Assembly (NCBI GenBank): GCA_907163375.1
Contig: CAJQUW010000558.1
Span: 366,501-430,500, forward strand
Direction: 5' to 3'
Source: Prostheceraeus crozeri
Lineage: Eukaryota > Platyhelminthes > Polycladida > Euryleptidae
DNA length: 64,000 nucleotides
The position numbers and the translations under genes are program-made. The stretch's first letter is position 1. The number at the start of each line of letters is the position of its first letter. Below the pieces are notes generated by a model, which was not told the origin of the DNA, did no database searches, and saw only the letters and a list, made by a program, of their open reading frames with translations. Shown here one piece after another: positions 43,097-50,390 of this stretch.

Positions 43097-44373
43097 TAAC
43101 GATTATACTGAAGAATCACGTCACGATACTTTGTAATTTCAATATTTGAATCGAAGACTGCATAAATTAATACATTGATCGTCTCAGGTAGTGTTCTTTT
43201 GAACGTCAAATCCAAACGAATATTATGAGGCACGTTCGCTTGACGATAGGGTGCACTAATATCGCTGTCAGCAGTCAAATCAAATGCATAAATAGTATAT
43301 CCACTCTTAAACTCTTTCATAGTCAGTCCGTTGGTATCATCCGTATTGTAAAAGCCAAAGACATCCATAAAATCAACATAACTGCGCATAAATTGATCCG
43401 AAGCAAAATCTGGTTTGTAGGGTGGACCAGGATGACTCACACCATTAACACGTAAAGCAATTTCACTTAACTGATTGTGTTTAAAATTGAAAGGATTCTT
43501 CTTTATATTACCATTAAATGCATCATTTTCAACCATTGCCACCATGAGGAGCTTCGGTGCTTCCGATGGAAAGAGGCCATCTTTCATGAAACTCTTTTGA
43601 TCTTTCGGAATTGTAAAGGTGAGAAGCTTTGTATGCTGAACGGGGTAAATGGCATTTTGGCGGTTAAGACCTTCAGCATGCCCTCTAATGACACTTGGAT
43701 TCGGTACTACTCGACGAATGTAAAGTGCAATATCTTCCACATGAATTCTAAAATTGTCAACTTTAGCAAATGCATTCAGCGCAAATTCAGGCTTATTCAA
43801 TGTCAGCTTGAGTCGCATGCTGGTATTACAGAGTAAAAACTTTGACTGTCTAAAGAAGTCTAAATTCAGCGGACCATATAGCTGACATACTCTACTATCT
43901 TTAATCATAGCAGATCGCTTTACAAAGCCACTGTTTGTTTCAACATCAAATTTTCCTGCTTCATCTCTGTACCATCCCATGGCTTCCATATGACTTTTTT
44001 GTGCTGCTGGATGAAACTGTGATACATGATTGAAATATGATTTATAGGGATAATCGCTTTGACCACCTTCCACCTGCTGCTCTCCAATCGTTAGAGAAAC
44101 ATCGCGAAGTAATGTAGTCAATGGTAAATTGTTCAGTCCAACTTTATGTGCATCGTCAATAGCAGTTCCATCTGCTTGCTGAATTCTAAACCTCAAATCA
44201 AGCATCGCATAACTCAAATCTATGTAGTCATCACTACCACCAGGAATAACAAATTCAATGGGGCCAGCATTCTCAGCTGTTCGAGGATGATAATCTACAA
44301 TACTTGAACTAAGAATATCTGTCTGTATGGCTTGTTGATCGAACAAACAAAAACCGGAAGTTTTACACTCCAT
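43096..44373 (-). CDS. Polinton major capsid protein, F54H12.2-like
   Basis: 425 residues from MECKTSGFCLFDQQAIQTDI. Blocks that mark the F54H12.2-like family are all present: GPIEFVIPGGSDDYIDLSYAM, FVKRSAMIKDSRVCQLYGP, NDAFNGNIKKNPFNFKHNQL, and YTIYAFDLTADSDISAPYR. These proteins are widespread in invertebrate Polintons and adintovirus-like elements and are regarded as the jelly-roll major capsid (hexon-type) protein. Length fits the family. It lies between the protease and the basic core-protein gene, two bases after the stop of the latter. Confidence 0.88.
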   Translation of the reverse strand: MECKTSGFCLFDQQAIQTDILSSSIVDYHPRTAENAGPIEFVIPGGSDDYIDLSYAMLDLRFRIQQADGTAIDDAHKVGLNNLPLTTLLRDVSLTIGEQQVEGGQSDYPYKSYFNHVSQFHPAAQKSHMEAMGWYRDEAGKFDVETNSGFVKRSAMIKDSRVCQLYGPLNLDFFRQSKFLLCNTSMRLKLTLNKPEFALNAFAKVDNFRIHVEDIALYIRRVVPNPSVIRGHAEGLNRQNAIYPVQHTKLLTFTIPKDQKSFMKDGLFPSEAPKLLMVAMVENDAFNGNIKKNPFNFKHNQLSEIALRVNGVSHPGPPYKPDFASDQFMRSYVDFMDVFGFYNTDDTNGLTMKEFKSGYTIYAFDLTADSDISAPYRQANVPHNIRLDLTFKRTLPETINVLIYAVFDSNIEITKYRDVILQYNR

Positions 44374-44375
44374 GA

Positions 44376-44831
44376 TTAGAAGTTATAGCAGCGTCGTCGT
44401 TTAGCGCCTGATGAATGATTAGAGCCTCTGCGACGTTTGCGTGAATGCCTTTTGACTGAAGATCGCACCTTACCAGCTCCGCGATGTTTCCTCCTTCCTT
44501 TTCTCATTCGTTTAGGTGATTTCTTTCCTTGAGTAACACCAGCAAAGGTCTGCTTCAATGTTTTTAAACCGCGTTCCTTCCCACGATTCAACAAACTGCT
44601 CTTAAAACTTCTACCTCTGGAAAGATCACTAGCAACATCACCAGCAAAGCCAACGGCATTACTTAAAACATTTCGTTTTAAAGATCTACCGACATTGGAT
44701 ATGAGAGGTGCTACAACAGATTTCAGTGCACCAAGTATGCTACCTCCACGTTGGCGGCGAGCACCGATGTAAATTTGTCCTCCACCACTTACGTAGGAGG
44801 GTCGTGAATAAAATGAGGCAGTTGGATTCAT
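44376..44831 (-). CDS. Polinton basic core protein
   Basis: 151 residues from MNPTASFYSRPSYVSGGGQI. A Gly-rich N-terminus with RRQRGGSILGALKSVVAPLI, an amphipathic helix, is followed by a very basic tail (RMRKGRRKHRGAGKVR, KRHSRKRRRGSNHSSGAKRR). This layout recalls adenovirus core and pVI/pX proteins, which condense DNA or disturb membranes. The assignment is by composition and position next to the capsid gene. The gene is closely packed with its neighbours. Confidence 0.75.
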   Translation of the reverse strand: MNPTASFYSRPSYVSGGGQIYIGARRQRGGSILGALKSVVAPLISNVGRSLKRNVLSNAVGFAGDVASDLSRGRSFKSSLLNRGKERGLKTLKQTFAGVTQGKKSPKRMRKGRRKHRGAGKVRSSVKRHSRKRRRGSNHSSGAKRRRCYNF

Positions 44832-44862
44832 AGCTCAAACCCTAAACATTGTTAGTTACAAC

Positions 44863-44869
44863 TTTGCAT
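44863..44869 (-). promoter_or_regulatory. ATGCAAA motif, site 4
   Basis: Minus-strand TTCATGCAAAGTTG, 31 bp upstream of the ATG at 44831, in the 41 bp gap before the integrase stop. Confidence 0.5.
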
Positions 44870-44872
44870 GAA

Positions 44873-46093
44873 TCACTGTCGATCACTTAGATGAAAGATG
44901 TCGGCACGACGCATCCAAGAGTTCATACTTGAAGGATAACCAGTCCATTTAACAAGACACCATTCTTCACCTTGCCGTTTTTTACATCGAATGATTTTCT
45001 CTACCAAATATGTTTCACTTTCAGTGACTACCTCAATCTCATCGCGGTAAAAGCTACCCTCAATTTCTTCATTATCGTAATCTTTCAACTTGTAGGTGGT
45101 CGGAGAGTCTTTTTGATTAATCCTTGATACTGTAAATACCTCCTCTGTCCAATTCGGGAGGTACCCTTTAGCAAAAACACTTTTCACTTTTGAGATACGA
45201 ACTTTATCGCCAATTTTCACATCACTTTTCACATGAGTGCGTTTACGTTGGAATGATTCGCGCACTTTATCTACATTGTCAGCATTTACATCTACTGGTC
45301 TGAGTCCAATAGAACGATGGATAGAGTGATTGTAGGCATGGAGTGTATCTTGTAGAACCTTTGTCCAATTTTGTGTCAAGTTGGCAGTAAAATGTCGCCA
45401 CAAGCGATTTTTTAATGTGCGATTAAAACGTTCAACGAGTGCAGCTTTATAAGCGCTCTTTACACTAAACAACTCAATGTCATGCCTCTCAAATAATCTT
45501 GTCACATGCTGATTTTCAAACTCTTTTCCTTGATCACTCTGAATTCTTTTTGGAATGCGACCTTCTCGAAAAATTGTTTGGAATGCTTTTGCTACTCCTT
45601 TCCCTTCTTTAGTTTTTAAAGGTTGAGCCCACGCATAACGCGAGAAAATATCAATGACGGTTAAAATAAAATTATTGCCCGAGTTATGTTTTGAAATGGA
45701 GGCAACATCGCACAAATCTGCTTGCCACTGTTCATCGATGTCATGAACAATATAATGGCGGGTGCGGTACTTCTTTTTCGCTTGTTTGTGGAGTGTATAG
45801 GTAGCCTGACCCTTTAACCATCGTTTCACTTGTGATTGTGGAAGACCACTCGCTTTTGATAATTTCTTGATAGATGCAAATCCTGCCGGATGTTTTACAT
45901 CATAATAGATTGACTTCAAACGTTCAGTCGATGACGACTGACTCTTTTTCCTCCTTCTCATCTTTTTGTTTTCTTCCCTTTCTACATTTACAACAACTGC
46001 AGCATTTAGCTTTAGCGGTTTTGCGATCGTGTTCACATTGCTTAGGGGTTTCATTATGAGAGCTGGCGCAGCAAGTGCAAGTGACAACGACAT
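44873..46093 (-). CDS. INT: Polinton integrase with chromodomain
   Basis: Up to 406 residues; the true start could be an internal ATG (MRRRKKSQSS), since the first 45 residues are hydrophobic and unlike the family. A retroviral-type integrase core carries Asp126 (WQADLCDV), Asp187 (QSDQGKEF) and Glu221 (AALVERFNRTLK). A basic SH3-like region follows (KIGDKVRISKVKSVFAKGY), then a C-terminal chromodomain (about 361-400, YLVEKIIRCKKRQGEEWCL and VKWTGYPSSMNSWMRRADI). It inserts the element and makes the 6 bp duplications seen at the ends. The chromodomain may steer insertion to marked chromatin. No reverse transcriptase is near, so this is not an LTR retroelement. Confidence 0.95.
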   Translation of the reverse strand: MSLSLALAAPALIMKPLSNVNTIAKPLKLNAAVVVNVEREENKKMRRRKKSQSSSTERLKSIYYDVKHPAGFASIKKLSKASGLPQSQVKRWLKGQATYTLHKQAKKKYRTRHYIVHDIDEQWQADLCDVASISKHNSGNNFILTVIDIFSRYAWAQPLKTKEGKGVAKAFQTIFREGRIPKRIQSDQGKEFENQHVTRLFERHDIELFSVKSAYKAALVERFNRTLKNRLWRHFTANLTQNWTKVLQDTLHAYNHSIHRSIGLRPVDVNADNVDKVRESFQRKRTHVKSDVKIGDKVRISKVKSVFAKGYLPNWTEEVFTVSRINQKDSPTTYKLKDYDNEEIEGSFYRDEIEVVTESETYLVEKIIRCKKRQGEEWCLVKWTGYPSSMNSWMRRADIFHLSDRQ

Positions 46094-46139
46094 TCACCTC
46101 TGGTGGCTCATTACATGGCAAGCAACACATCTGCTTCAT
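45924..46139 (-). CDS. small Cys-rich ORF overlapping the integrase start
   Basis: 71 codons starting MKQMCCLPCNEPPEVNVV, with 13 Cys in three clusters (CCLPC, CTCC, CCSCCKC) and then a Lys/Glu-rich tail. The ATG follows the stop of the 46141-46833 gene by a single base, the tight packing typical of this block. It overlaps the doubtful N-terminal part of the integrase frame. It may be a real metal-binding small protein. I cannot exclude that it is only an open alternative frame. Confidence 0.45.
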   Translation of the reverse strand: MKQMCCLPCNEPPEVNVVVTCTCCASSHNETPKQCEHDRKTAKAKCCSCCKCRKGRKQKDEKEEKESVVID

Positions 46140-46140
46140 A

Positions 46141-46833
46141 TTAATAATCTGAGAACATGTATTTCCTGGGAGGAGCTGTTTTACGTTTTCCTTTTACCAG
46201 TTTTAGTGGCGATGTAGATCTACGTCGAGTTCTTCCTCTTGTTTGCTTAGTGAGTGTGGGAGGGGATGTAGCGGGTGACGCCTTAAACCAATTTGTTGGC
46301 ATTTTCATCGTCTGAAGCATTGGAGTAGTAGCCACTGTTGAATCAAGTTCTTTCAATGTCTCATTATTCAAAGCAAATTTTGGCACATTATGCTTTTTCA
46401 ATAGTTTAAGAAAGTATGACCAACCAGGTGGAACATAGCCCTGACGGCGCTTTCTACGTGTCGCATACTGAATCAAGTCTTCATAACGTGAAGCATCAAT
46501 CACTTTATTTTCATCTGTAATGATTTCTCCTCTATCATTTACATTGAGATGGGGCTCAATACTATTGAAAAGAGATATGGCATGTGCGCGAGATGCTAAA
46601 GGTGTAGCAGTCGATACAGAGTCACGCATCTTATTCTTCAAGTTTTTCAATTGCTCAACAGTTTCCGATTGTAATAATACAGCACGATGTGGATCTTTGA
46701 TGTGAACATTTTGCTGATAATCTATTTCTTTCCTATACATTTGATTTGCAAGAGGTTGCTTTACTTGCTGCATGGCAGTCAATTGTACATATTCATCCTG
46801 AGGAATAACAATCATGCGAGAATAAGAACTCAT
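46141..46833 (-). CDS. conserved Polinton protein, function unknown
   Basis: 230 residues from MSSYSRMIVIPQDEYVQLTA. Contains IPQDEYVQL near the start, a middle block NDRGEIITDENKVIDASRYE, then ATRRKRRQGYVPPGWSYFLK, and a basic Ser/Thr/Pro-rich tail (TRGRTRRRSTSPLKLVKGKR). Proteins with an 'I-P--Y--L' start, an 'I---G-V-----Y-DLI' middle and a 'P-GW--F---L' block are common between the ATPase and integrase in invertebrate Polintons. The role is not known. The ATG overlaps the ATPase stop by four bases (ATGA). Confidence 0.75.
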   Translation of the reverse strand: MSSYSRMIVIPQDEYVQLTAMQQVKQPLANQMYRKEIDYQQNVHIKDPHRAVLLQSETVEQLKNLKNKMRDSVSTATPLASRAHAISLFNSIEPHLNVNDRGEIITDENKVIDASRYEDLIQYATRRKRRQGYVPPGWSYFLKLLKKHNVPKFALNNETLKELDSTVATTPMLQTMKMPTNWFKASPATSPPTLTKQTRGRTRRRSTSPLKLVKGKRKTAPPRKYMFSDY

Positions 46834-47447
46834 AGTTTGTAGATAATCATGGGAGTTTTCAAAATATCACTTCGAAATCTAAATTCTTCCGGACACTCTT
46901 GCGTAAAGTCAATGAATAAGTAACCGTATGGTTTTTCAGTAGCTGCTTGAAAAATTTCAATTAAGGCTTTTGATCCTCTGGGTGCAACTTGTCGCGCTAA
47001 AATTTCAAATTGACTTTTATCTCGCGGATTCTTGAAAATAGCATAATAGTGTGTATTCAGGTTTCGTGTACGAGCTTCTTTTCCATCAGGAAACAAATTT
47101 TGTGTAATATAGATGATAAAACACCTTTTATGGTGTGCTGCGCGAGTAAACATATCTGTAACATCTTTTGAATTCTTACTTTCTTTTAATAAATCATCCA
47201 ATACAACAACATCATTAGACTGAAGTTTATCCACTGGAATAATTCCTTCATGTCGAATAAAGTTGCGACTTTGCAATTCCTGAAACAGCGACGGTTGATA
47301 AATACCATAACACCAAATCACTCGATTGATAGGTTCCTTAAACAACTCCCTTCTTTTATCCAATAAATTCAGCGTGAAAACAGTTTTACCTGCATGAGAT
47401 GGACCTGATACAGTCAGAACTTTATCACATTGAAGTCTGAAATCCAT
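46830..47447 (-). CDS. ATP: Polinton genome-packaging ATPase (FtsK/HerA type)
   Basis: 205 residues from MDFRLQCDKVLTVSGPSHAG; an upstream open stretch starts with TTG, so the ATG at 47447 is chosen, 22 bp below an ATGCAAA motif. Walker A is GPSHAGKT (15-22) and Walker B VVVLDD (about 80-85), followed by HHKRCFIIYITQNLF, a sensor-type strand ending in Gln. This is the A32/FtsK-HerA family that pumps DNA into capsids. Size and motifs are complete. Transcription probably continues into the next gene, which it overlaps. Confidence 0.93.
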   Translation of the reverse strand: MDFRLQCDKVLTVSGPSHAGKTVFTLNLLDKRRELFKEPINRVIWCYGIYQPSLFQELQSRNFIRHEGIIPVDKLQSNDVVVLDDLLKESKNSKDVTDMFTRAAHHKRCFIIYITQNLFPDGKEARTRNLNTHYYAIFKNPRDKSQFEILARQVAPRGSKALIEIFQAATEKPYGYLFIDFTQECPEEFRFRSDILKTPMIIYKL

Positions 47448-47468
47448 TTTATTACTTTGAGATTCAAC

Positions 47469-47476
47469 ATTTGCAT
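47469..47476 (-). promoter_or_regulatory. ATGCAAA motif, site 5
   Basis: Minus-strand TTATGCAAATGTTG, 22 bp upstream of the ATG at 47447. Confidence 0.5.
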
Positions 47477-47478
47477 AA

Positions 47479-47835
47479 TTAACGCTTAGAGCCAAAGATA
47501 TTTCCCAATAGGTTGCCCACGGCAGGAGCTATCATTGGAAGTATTGCTGAAAGGAAACCGCCCTTTTGTGTTAGAGTTTTCCTCTTTCTTTGAAGGGCGA
47601 CTTTAGGATTGGAGATGAAACGCAATTTTGTAGCATATCGCTTAAGTAACTTTCGTTGTTTTGGCGCTAATTTCTTCGTCCTCAACTTCCTCACATGAGA
47701 AATAATTTCACAAATGAATTTATCGTTAGCATGTCGTATAGCATTGTATCGCTGATTTGCTTTCATTCGTCGGAGAGCTTGAATGGCTGAAGAAAACTTT
47801 TGACTTTTACGTTTCGTCATTTTACGTTTCGCCAT
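47479..47835 (-). CDS. Polinton small basic protein with amphipathic C-terminus
   Basis: 118 residues from MAKRKMTKRKSQKFSSAIQA. Strongly basic throughout, ending in LTQKGGFLSAILPMIAPAVG and then NLLGNIFGSKR, a Gly-Gly followed by a hydrophobic helix. This 'KKGGFL--LLP-LAP--G-LLG' tail is a pattern I know from small Polinton proteins and recalls adenovirus core or lytic peptides; GG is also a plausible adenain-type cleavage context. The function in virion core or membrane passage is inference. Confidence 0.75.
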   Translation of the reverse strand: MAKRKMTKRKSQKFSSAIQALRRMKANQRYNAIRHANDKFICEIISHVRKLRTKKLAPKQRKLLKRYATKLRFISNPKVALQRKRKTLTQKGGFLSAILPMIAPAVGNLLGNIFGSKR

Positions 47836-47873
47836 TTTCCGTGTTAGTCTTTGCTAAAACCTATCTTTACCAC

Positions 47874-47881
47874 ATTTGCAT
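47874..47881 (-). promoter_or_regulatory. ATGCAAA motif, site 6
   Basis: Minus-strand CTATGCAAATGTGG, 39 bp upstream of the ATG at 47835. Confidence 0.5.
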
Positions 47882-47886
47882 AGGTA

Positions 47887-48210
47887 CTAACTATTGCGAC
47901 ATAAGTGACACTCGAAATGAGCAATATCACAGTGGTAACATTGGCAAAGTTGAATGCAATTACGTATGAAACAGCGTTGACAAAAAGCATGCTTACATCT
48001 CTTGAAGATGCGCTTTTCATTTCCATCCTTTCGCTTACATACATCACAACACATAGTTTCACCGTTACTGATGTCTATAGCAAGTCTTTTTGAAGATATG
48101 AATTTGCTAGCCTTTTCTAAATAATAGACGCATGTACAGAAGGAATATACTTCGAGAGTGAGCAGACATAGCTCGAAAACCAGTTGTGCTACAATCAAGT
48201 ACCACTGCAT
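47887..48210 (-). CDS. Polinton membrane-anchored RING-type protein
   Basis: 107 residues from MQWYLIVAQLVFELCLL (the ATG at 48210; the frame runs two codons further but starts with TTG). The first 30 residues form one hydrophobic segment. Then MCCDVCKRK...IFKRCKHAFCQRCFIRN...CQCYHC...ECHLC gives the C-x2-C...C-x-H-x2-C-x2-C...C-x2-C order of a RING finger. A role as a ubiquitin ligase at a membrane, perhaps against host defences, is inference. Confidence 0.7.
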   Translation of the reverse strand: MQWYLIVAQLVFELCLLTLEVYSFCTCVYYLEKASKFISSKRLAIDISNGETMCCDVCKRKDGNEKRIFKRCKHAFCQRCFIRNCIQLCQCYHCDIAHFECHLCRNS

Positions 48211-48212
48211 TT

Positions 48213-48623
48213 TCAATTTTTCTTTATGGAAAGTTGAATGTGAATATCTGAAATCGCTTCAATCACTAGACTGCTACCATGATGGTTAAATGCGTTAAGA
48301 CGTTCAGCAATTTTTATCATATGTCTTTTAAAAAATTCTTCGGGGTGATCTACCACTTCCATTGAATAAGAAGCAAAATGGAAAGAGCGACTTTCCACCT
48401 CTTCCTTTCCAAAATGACTAAACTTAATTTTCGCAACTAATCGCGCCATGATAATGCTATCAGAGAATGTATTCATTAACTCTAGAAATAGAGTGCTAGC
48501 ATCATCGACCACTGCTTCGATGTCGGTCTCATCTTTATGAAATTTTATCACATAATCTTGAACAGCTCCTTTTAAACTTTGCCTATGAAAACGTAATGTT
48601 CCGCAGTCGTTTGAGAAAGACAT
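48213..48623 (-). CDS. stand-alone homologue of the polymerase N-terminal domain
   Basis: 136 residues from MSFSNDCGTLRFHRQSLKG. The middle (LFLELMNTFSDSIIMARLVA, KIKFSHFGKEEVESRSFHFA, then E--F-RHMIKIAERLNAF, SSLVIEAISDIHIQLS) lines up with residues of the polymerase protein before its Cys-containing domain (NLDNFRMKALIYLKIKYVKI, RLEFHIPS, W-NFHIQGLKLNIDKF, GLIFDGIESALFKISLL). Both have the same strand-helix-strand order and spacing. So this looks like a duplicated, free-standing copy of that domain. Function unknown; a partner in replication is possible. Confidence 0.65.
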   Translation of the reverse strand: MSFSNDCGTLRFHRQSLKGAVQDYVIKFHKDETDIEAVVDDASTLFLELMNTFSDSIIMARLVAKIKFSHFGKEEVESRSFHFASYSMEVVDHPEEFFKRHMIKIAERLNAFNHHGSSLVIEAISDIHIQLSIKKN

Positions 48624-48647
48624 GATCGCCCTTTATCTAACCCATCC

Positions 48648-48655
48648 ATTGCATG
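48648..48655 (-). promoter_or_regulatory. ATGCAAA-like motif, site 7
   Basis: Minus-strand TCATGCAATGG, 25 bp upstream of the ATG at 48623; one base differs from the core. Confidence 0.35.
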
Positions 48656-48710
48656 AAAACAACAACTCTTCTCATAGTAACATTTATTGAATAATGGTAA
48701 CAAGCATTCA

Positions 48711-49259
48711 TTATAAATCAATGGTTTGAAAGAGATAAAATAGATACAGCTGATAACTATCATATAGCGAGCAATGATAACCATACAGGACTTTGGCAGT
48801 GTTGAGGTAAGGAGGAAAGAAGCATTGGTTATGAACGTAGCTACTACAACGAACAGACAAAATAGGAACACACAAATCCTTAAAACGTTTCGTAACTTCA
48901 TGATAATGTTGATTCACTCTACTATCCCAAGGCGGGAGCAAAATATCATCAATGATTAGATTGGGAAATACTTTCCTCTCCTTACCAGGATTATTACAAA
49001 AGATGCGTATAACATTGAAAGCAGCTAACCATCGTTTAAAGTCAATAAGAAGAGCACTTTCACAAGAAAAGCCATAGTCTTGCAAATATTTCAGATTAAG
49101 TCCATGAATGTGTTTTCTCGCCCATTGATCAACATTGGGATCGCAGTTGGCATGATGATGATAGACACTAACAATCTGATATGTCCAATTGTTCATAGCA
49201 ATAGCACTGAGCTCCTGTACAGGTTCACCCTCACAATCCATAAAAATGATGATAGAAGC
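48711..49259 (-). CDS. DEDDh exonuclease-like protein
   Basis: About 182 residues. FMDCEGEPVQELSAIAM has the Asp-x-Glu of exonuclease motif I, NVIRIFCNNPGKE may be motif II, and YGYHCSLYDSYQLY has the His-x4-Asp of motif III. A middle block WARKHIHGLNLKYLQDYGFS matches a protein family I recall from invertebrate genomes with Polintons. Such enzymes trim DNA or RNA 3' ends. An ATG is at 49241, but an acceptor (CCGTTTTAG) ends at 49260 and the frame is open from there, beginning Ala-Ser like the products of the ATG-only leader exons, so the start may be spliced on. The motif II Asp is not obvious. Confidence 0.65.
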   Translation of the reverse strand, partial: ASIIIFMDCEGEPVQELSAIAMNNWTYQIVSVYHHHANCDPNVDQWARKHIHGLNLKYLQDYGFSCESALLIDFKRWLAAFNVIRIFCNNPGKERKVFPNLIIDDILLPPWDSRVNQHYHEVTKRFKDLCVPILSVRCSSYVHNQCFFPPYLNTAKVLYGYHCSLYDSYQLYLFYLFQTIDL

Positions 49260-49293
49260 CTAAAACGGAAAATTACACATCTAAGGAAACGTT

Positions 49294-49419
49294 CTATAAC
49301 ATATTACAAAATGAAGAATTACATCGATGCTTTTCACGACAAAATACACAAATGATATGATGGCAACGAAGAAGTAAAATGTATCTAATAAGACCACGTC
49401 TACGACACTCAAAGCACAT
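49294..49419 (-). CDS. tiny RING-like ORF
   Basis: 41 codons from MCFECRRRGLIRYILLLRCH. The Cys/His order C-x2-C...C-H-H-x3-C-x2-C...C-x4-C mirrors the finger of the gene at 47887 in a shorter form. It lies between the right-end gene and the exonuclease-like gene. Too short to be sure it is expressed. Confidence 0.4.
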   Translation of the reverse strand: MCFECRRRGLIRYILLLRCHHIICVFCREKHRCNSSFCNML

Positions 49420-49453
49420 AAGCGAATTGTCATAGGGTAGAGTTAGGAAAGGA

Positions 49454-50229
49454 CTAGCAATTCTCCTTCTTTGATTTGCGTTTTGATGTAGCATTCTTCT
49501 CCGACTTGCGCTTCGTACCACTGCTGTTAAGGATTTGATCAATTATGTCGTCCACGTTGGGTGGTTTCGGAATATATAGGATGGATTCCATATGCATGGA
49601 GAGAGAGGCTATTTTATTATCTTTGTGTCGACCATAATATAGCCCATTCACTTTGAAAAGGATATCCCAAGTACCTTCTCCGAGCTCATCGCATCTGATG
49701 GGTATTGACTGATCTCCATCCTTCTTATAGTAAGTACACCAATGTGATACCGGTAGGCAAATGTGATTACCATCCCAAATCTTTCTATAGGGAGTATCCT
49801 TGTCATCTCTCGCCTTCCACTCTTGAGCAAGAGGAGTAGGAATGTCCATATTTAATGTCACGTACTCCTCAATAATATCAAGTTGGTGGCGAATGTACGG
49901 ACTCACGGGGATCAGTATGTAGTCCCCATACTGATTGTGCATTATCTTGACATCCGTGGAAGGGAGCATTCCCGTTTGGAGTACTACGCTATGATCATCA
50001 TAACGCAAGGCTTGTTTAAATTTACGCTGAAGCGGTGTAGGATTATGTACCTTGGATGTTTCTTCCACTGGCCTCAGTTGTAGATGATCTGACCGTAGCG
50101 AACCTTGTATCGTTTGACCGCCATTTTGTCCTACTAGTGCAGCAGATGGAGTAGATGCCTGAAAATGAAAAAAGATTGTATTAAGTTTACGTTCAAGGGA
50201 GGAGAGGGAGGGAAGTAGCGACTTACCAT
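49454..50229 (-). CDS. right-end Polinton gene with ATG-only first exon
   Basis: About 235 residues. The coding start is an ATG at 50229-50227 followed at once by GTAAGT; the 68 bp intron ends in TTTTCATTTTCAG at 50159, and the second exon begins Ala-Ser-Thr, as in the polymerase gene. The middle has PVSPYIRHQLDIIEEYVTLN. Toward the end GTWDILFKVNGLYYGRHKD and SLSMHMESILYIP recall OB-fold single-stranded-DNA-binding proteins of other Polintons, a weak resemblance. The tail is a Lys-rich nuclear-targeting type sequence (GTKRKSEKNATSKRKSKKEN). An early replication role is inference. Confidence 0.7.
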
Positions 50230-50390
50230 TTTAGTTGGATAATAGAACAGGGAACTAGAGAGAGAGAAAATGTGCGTCCGTCACTCGTATGATTCAACGA
50301 TGGAATGATTCTCACTGTGGAAGGCTCGCTATTTATACAGAAATGCTTGATTCTCATTGGATGATGATCCTCATTGGACAATAACATCAA
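50230..50390 (-). promoter_or_regulatory. promoter and leader of the right-end gene
   Basis: Read on the minus strand: CCAAT boxes (GTCCAATGAGG, ATCCAATGAGA), a TATA box TATAAAT (50331-50337) and the block GAATCATACGAGTGACGGACG (about 50275-50295), about 100 bp upstream of the ATG. It matches the polymerase promoter part by part. Confidence 0.75.

Noticed and set aside
42712-45891. Two further ATGCAAAT octamers (near 42712 and 45884)
   Set aside because: They are inside coding regions and point against the genes there, so they were not counted as promoter motifs; they do show that the motif can occur by chance.
44873-46093. Integrase as part of an LTR retroelement
   Set aside because: No reverse transcriptase, gag or LTRs nearby; its position among polymerase B, ATPase and capsid genes fits a Polinton.
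48572-48901. 109-codon hydrophobic frame
   Set aside because: It overlaps the better supported exonuclease-like gene and the polymerase-domain copy in another frame; hydrophobicity alone is weak evidence.
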